From CAYVTD01 sp964577665 (GTDB taxonomy: Bacteria; Bacteroidota; Ignavibacteria; Kapaibacteriales; UBA2268): a stretch of DNA of 8,983 bases. Both the position numbers and the translations under genes were made by a program. Where the stretch lies: NCBI GenBank assembly GCA_964577665.1, contig CAZOBD010000165.1, positions 1 through 8,983 on the forward strand, given 5' to 3'. The notes beneath the pieces are model-generated. The model had not been told where the DNA came from. It saw only the letters and a list, made by a program, of their open reading frames with translations, and did not search any database. Below, piece after piece: positions 6,821 to 8,983 of the stretch. The number at the start of each line of letters is the position of its first letter. Position 1 is the first letter of the stretch.

Positions 6821-7108
6821 ATGCAGGCAGGAAACGAAAAGGAAAAAGGAATATTTTATGTGTCAGGCAGAGTGCAGGGTGTAGGATTTCGCTATTTTGT
6901 TTATAAGAAAGCAGTTTCGCTCGGGCTGACCGGATATGCTAAAAATCTTTTTGACGGCAGGGTGGAGGTTGTTGCAGAAGGGGACAGAAGTTCTCTGGAA
7001 AAACTGAAAAGCCGTCTGCAGGAGGGTCCCTCAATGTCCCGTGTAGAGCGAGTCGAAGCTGACTACCGCCCGGCAGGAAACGAATACAGTTCATTTGAAA
7101 TAAGGTGA
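6821..7108 (+). CDS. acyP: Acylphosphatase
   Basis: Small cytoplasmic enzyme of 95 aa that hydrolyses acyl phosphates such as acetyl phosphate or carbamoyl phosphate. The signature GRVQGVGFR (16-24) carries the catalytic Arg24, and GYAKNLFDG (38-46) carries the catalytic Asn42; both essential residues are present. The length is typical of the family. AAGGA (6811-6815) lies 5 nt before the ATG. The gene follows alr by 60 nt on the same strand. Its last 18 bases (7091-7108) overlap the end of recX, which runs in the opposite direction, and no terminator separates the two convergent units. Confidence 0.95.
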   Translation: MQAGNEKEKGIFYVSGRVQGVGFRYFVYKKAVSLGLTGYAKNLFDGRVEVVAEGDRSSLEKLKSRLQEGPSMSRVERVEADYRPAGNEYSSFEIR

Positions 7109-7723
7109 TTCAAAGTTTTCCTCCAATACTGCTTTTATCACCTCATAAGAAAAGCCCTGTCTCTGTAAATATGAAACAAGCGAGCTTTTTTGTTTTTCCA
7201 AAGGCTTGTAAGAAACTGCCCGTAACTTCTTTTCTGCTGCCCGCCTTGCCAAATTGATGCTTTCTTCTTCCGGGAACAGCTTTTCCAAAGTCTCTTCGAC
7301 AATCACCGAGGAAACCCCCTTTCTGAACAGTTCTTGTCTTAAGCGGGGCTTGCCGGAGGGTTTGCGTTCTATAAAATCTTTTATGAACATTTCAGCATAT
7401 TTTCTGTCATCCAGCAGATCAAATTCCTCCAGAAATGCAATGGTGTCTTCGATTATCTCATAATCATATTTTTCTCTCAGCTTGTCTTCCACCTGTTTGC
7501 ATGTACGCGGTTTGTATGATGCAAATTTAAAAGCTGCCTGCTTTGCCGACATCCGGTTTTGCTCTGTTTCAATTTTTTTCAAGAGTTCATCAGACAAGTC
7601 TATACCTTTACGGAGGGAATACTTCATTGCAATATCAATGTTAATCAGAAAAAATTCGCCGTTTTCCAGATTAACAAAGCATTTCCCTTTCTTTTTCGCC
7701 GCTTTTATGGATACTATCTTAAT
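7091..7723 (-). CDS. recX: RecX, regulator of RecA (likely ATT start)
   Basis: RecX binds RecA filaments and modulates recombination and the SOS response. The first ATG (7627) gives 178 aa, but the frame is open for 32 more codons back to the recA stop. This extension (IKIVSIKAAKKKGKCFVNL, then GEFFLINIDIA) looks like the usual RecX N-terminal strand region, and the resulting 210 aa would be a normal length. No ATG, GTG or TTG occurs in the extension. AAGGAGG in the last codons of recA (7734-7728) points to ATT at 7723-7721, which overlaps the recA TAA as TAATT, one base away from the common TAATG coupling site. The three-helix RecX repeats are visible, for example KPRTCKQVEDKLREK and the LLDDRKYAEMFI region. 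The family is certain; the exact start is inferred. Confidence 0.85.
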   Translation of the reverse strand: MKIVSIKAAKKKGKCFVNLENGEFFLINIDIAMKYSLRKGIDLSDELLKKIETEQNRMSAKQAAFKFASYKPRTCKQVEDKLREKYDYEIIEDTIAFLEEFDLLDDRKYAEMFIKDFIERKPSGKPRLRQELFRKGVSSVIVEETLEKLFPEEESINLARRAAEKKLRAVSYKPLEKQKSSLVSYLQRQGFSYEVIKAVLEENFESPYFK

Positions 7724-8820
7724 TATTCCTCCTTGCTTTCTTCAGCGGTTTCTTCTTCATTTTTATCGTTTTTTTTCTTTTCCTGAGGGGTAATGGCTTC
7801 TCGTACTTTATTTTCCAAGTCTTCCATCAGTTTGGGATCTGTTTCAAGCAGTTTGCGCAATCCGTCGCGTCCCTGCACTCTTTCTCCTGCATAAGTGTAC
7901 CACGAGCCGCTTTTTGAAATAATGCCGAATTCGGTGCCTACGTCTATCATATCGCCAATTTTTGAAATGCCTTCGTTGTACATAATATCAAATTCGACTT
8001 CCTTAAAGGGTGGAGCAACTTTATTTTTTATAATTTTTACCCGAACCCGGTTGCCGATGATATCCTGTCCGTCTTTTATAACTTCTTTGCGGCGGATATC
8101 GATTCTTACCGAAGCATAAAATTTCAAGGCATTACCGCCGGTTGTTGTTTCCGGGTTGCCGTAAATAACTCCGATTTTACTGCGTAGCTGATTGGTAAAC
8201 ATAACAGTGGTTTTCGATCTGCCGATAGCCGCATTGAGCTTTCTCATAGCCTGAGACATAAGCCTTGCCTGCGAACCCATCTGGGAATCGCCCATCTCGC
8301 CCTCGATTTCTACGCGGGGGGTAAGGGCGGCAACCGAGTCAATAACCACTACGTCGAGAGCGCCGCTGCGAACAAGGGTTTCAACAATTTCGAGAGCCTG
8401 CTCGCCGAATTCCGGCTGGGACAGCAGAAGATTGTTAAGATCGATGCCGAGACGCTGTGCATAATTAATATCAAGAGCATGTTCCGTATCGATGAAAGCG
8501 GCAAGTCCGCCGGCTTTTTGAGCTTCGGCTATTACCTGCAGGCAAATTGTTGTTTTACCGGAAGATTCGGGACCGTAAACCTCTACAATTCTGCCGCGCG
8601 GCACTCCGCCTATACCTATAGCCGCATCCAGCGACAGGCATCCTGTCGGAATAGCGTCAATTTTTATTACCTGCTGGTCGCTGAGGCGCATGATGGAACC
8701 TTTGCCGTGCTGTTTGTCTATCTGATCCATGGCAATCTGCAGGGCTTTCAGCTTTTCCCCTCCGAGCTGCTGTTTCAAAGAATCTTCGCTTTTTTCCAGT
8801 TTCTGTTGTTTTTTCTTCAT
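7723..8820 (-). CDS. recA: RecA recombinase
   Basis: Protein of 365 aa, the ATP-dependent strand-exchange protein for homologous recombination and SOS activation. Walker A is GPESSGKTT (83-91), the catalytic glutamate is E113 in DTEHALD, Walker B is VVVIDS (157-162), loop L1 lies around 170-185 (EIEGEMGDSQMG), and L2 starts at NQLRSKIGV (210-218) with the ATP-sensing Gln211. The C-terminal domain ends in a charged tail rich in Lys and Glu, the usual RecA autoregulatory tail. AAGGA (8831-8827 on the minus strand) sits 6 nt before the ATG. recX follows with a one-base overlap. No conventional LexA box is seen upstream; instead three repeats lie at 8867-8983. Confidence 0.98.
   Translation of the reverse strand: MKKKQQKLEKSEDSLKQQLGGEKLKALQIAMDQIDKQHGKGSIMRLSDQQVIKIDAIPTGCLSLDAAIGIGGVPRGRIVEVYGPESSGKTTICLQVIAEAQKAGGLAAFIDTEHALDINYAQRLGIDLNNLLLSQPEFGEQALEIVETLVRSGALDVVVIDSVAALTPRVEIEGEMGDSQMGSQARLMSQAMRKLNAAIGRSKTTVMFTNQLRSKIGVIYGNPETTTGGNALKFYASVRIDIRRKEVIKDGQDIIGNRVRVKIIKNKVAPPFKEVEFDIMYNEGISKIGDMIDVGTEFGIISKSGSWYTYAGERVQGRDGLRKLLETDPKLMEDLENKVREAITPQEKKKNDKNEEETAEESKEE
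7728..7734 (-). promoter_or_regulatory. recX ribosome-binding site inside recA
   Basis: AAGGAGG, a perfect Shine-Dalgarno sequence, lies within the last sense codons of recA. It is 4 nt from the proposed ATT start of recX, and 10 nt from an alternative ATA. It is over 100 nt from the first ATG of recX (7627), which argues that the ATG is not the main start. It implies translational coupling of recX to recA. Confidence 0.7.
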
Positions 8821-8866
8821 GTTTTATCCTTATTAAATTTAAAATACATTTTTCATCTTTTTTTTT

Positions 8867-8894
8867 GTAGGGAACAAGTATACCTGTTCCCTAC
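8867..8894. repeat. 28-bp near-perfect palindrome upstream of recA
   Basis: GTAGGGAACA (8867-8876) pairs with TGTTCCCTAC (8885-8894), and the centre also pairs except for one A/C mismatch (8877/8884), so the whole 28 bp is almost a perfect palindrome. It lies 46 bp upstream of the recA ATG. A run of nine T (8858-8866) flanks it on the plus strand, which as A on the recA mRNA side does not make a terminator. It could be a dispersed repeat or an operator; GAAC to GTTC spacing is 10 bp, unlike the 4 bp of Bacillus SOS boxes. Confidence 0.65.
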
Positions 8895-8898
8895 TTTA

Positions 8899-8929
8899 AC
8901 CTTCCGAAGGTTTGAAACCTTCGGAAGGT
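8899..8929. repeat. Nested palindrome, second of the same design
   Basis: ACCTTCCGAAGGT (8899-8911) and its reverse complement ACCTTCGGAAGGT (8917-8929) flank TTGAA, making a perfect 15-bp hairpin with a single G at the centre. Each half is itself a mini-hairpin, ACCTT/AAGGT, with complementary 3-nt loops CCG and CGG. The architecture equals that at 2-34 although the sequence is unrelated. Confidence 0.75.
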
Positions 8930-8983
8930 GCCCCGCCCTAACCCTCCCCAAAGGGAGGGAATTCAATGATCTTGCTCCCTCCC
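8930..8983 (+). repeat. GC-rich MITE/REP-like element, copy B (cut by window end)
   Basis: Positions 8930-8961 are identical to the reverse complement of 194-163 in copy A (32 bases), after which the middle diverges and the second CTCCCTCCC block begins at 8975. The copy continues past the window. On the minus strand, which is the recA coding strand, it carries the same four-run G-quadruplex motif (8931-8949). It starts directly after the nested palindrome. Confidence 0.8.

Noticed and set aside
8858..8894. Hairpin plus T-run upstream of recA as a terminator
   Set aside because: On the plus strand the T-run precedes the hairpin, and on the minus strand the hairpin is followed by A, so neither orientation gives a rho-independent terminator.

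Overview
The window (about 9 kb, AT-leaning with GC-rich islands) looks like the chromosome of a Bacteroidota/FCB-group bacterium, possibly of the Ignavibacteria/Kapabacteria side. The main reason is two secreted proteins that end in a type IX secretion (T9SS, type A) C-terminal sorting domain of the form YPNP followed by a beta-rich tail and a KxxxxK/R-type end. A RecA with an acidic/lysine-rich tail and many short dispersed hairpin repeats between genes also fit. The lineage is an inference, not a database result.

Layout from left to right. Positions 1-207 hold non-coding repeats: a nested palindrome (2-34), a 16-bp direct repeat (51-66 and 197-212) and a GC-rich element of about 80 bp (117-196) with a canonical G-quadruplex motif. 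Next come a SanA-type membrane protein (208-852) and an M20D amidohydrolase (869-2011), 16 nt apart and probably one operon. An AT-rich gap of about 290 bp (2012-2301) holds a possible terminator and two Shine-Dalgarno-like motifs. It is followed by a Cys-rich secreted T9SS protein (2302-3808) whose signal peptide is split from its body by a frameshift at a run of nine G. A strong terminator follows (3814-3853), then a six-Asp-box beta-propeller with a T9SS domain (3877-5220). The 370-bp gap at 5221-5590 holds three hairpins and a worn copy of the GC-rich element. Then come alanine racemase (5591-6760) and acylphosphatase (6821-7108) on the plus strand. On the minus strand are recA (8820-7723) and recX (7723-7091), whose 3' end overlaps the acylphosphatase gene tail to tail by 18 bp. 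The right edge (8867-8983) stacks three repeat families directly upstream of recA.

How the genes fit together: RecA and its regulator RecX form a translationally coupled pair. The recX ribosome-binding site lies inside the last codons of recA, and recX appears to start on a non-AUG codon (ATT) that overlaps the recA stop. SanA, the amidohydrolase and Alr all touch envelope or amino-acid metabolism, but only sanA and the amidohydrolase look co-transcribed. The two secreted proteins are probably surface or extracellular proteins of unknown role.

The most interesting signal is the G9 tract. One G fewer (or two more) would join a good signal peptide to the Cys-rich protein, as expected of a phase-variable surface antigen, although an assembly or sequencing error must be excluded first.
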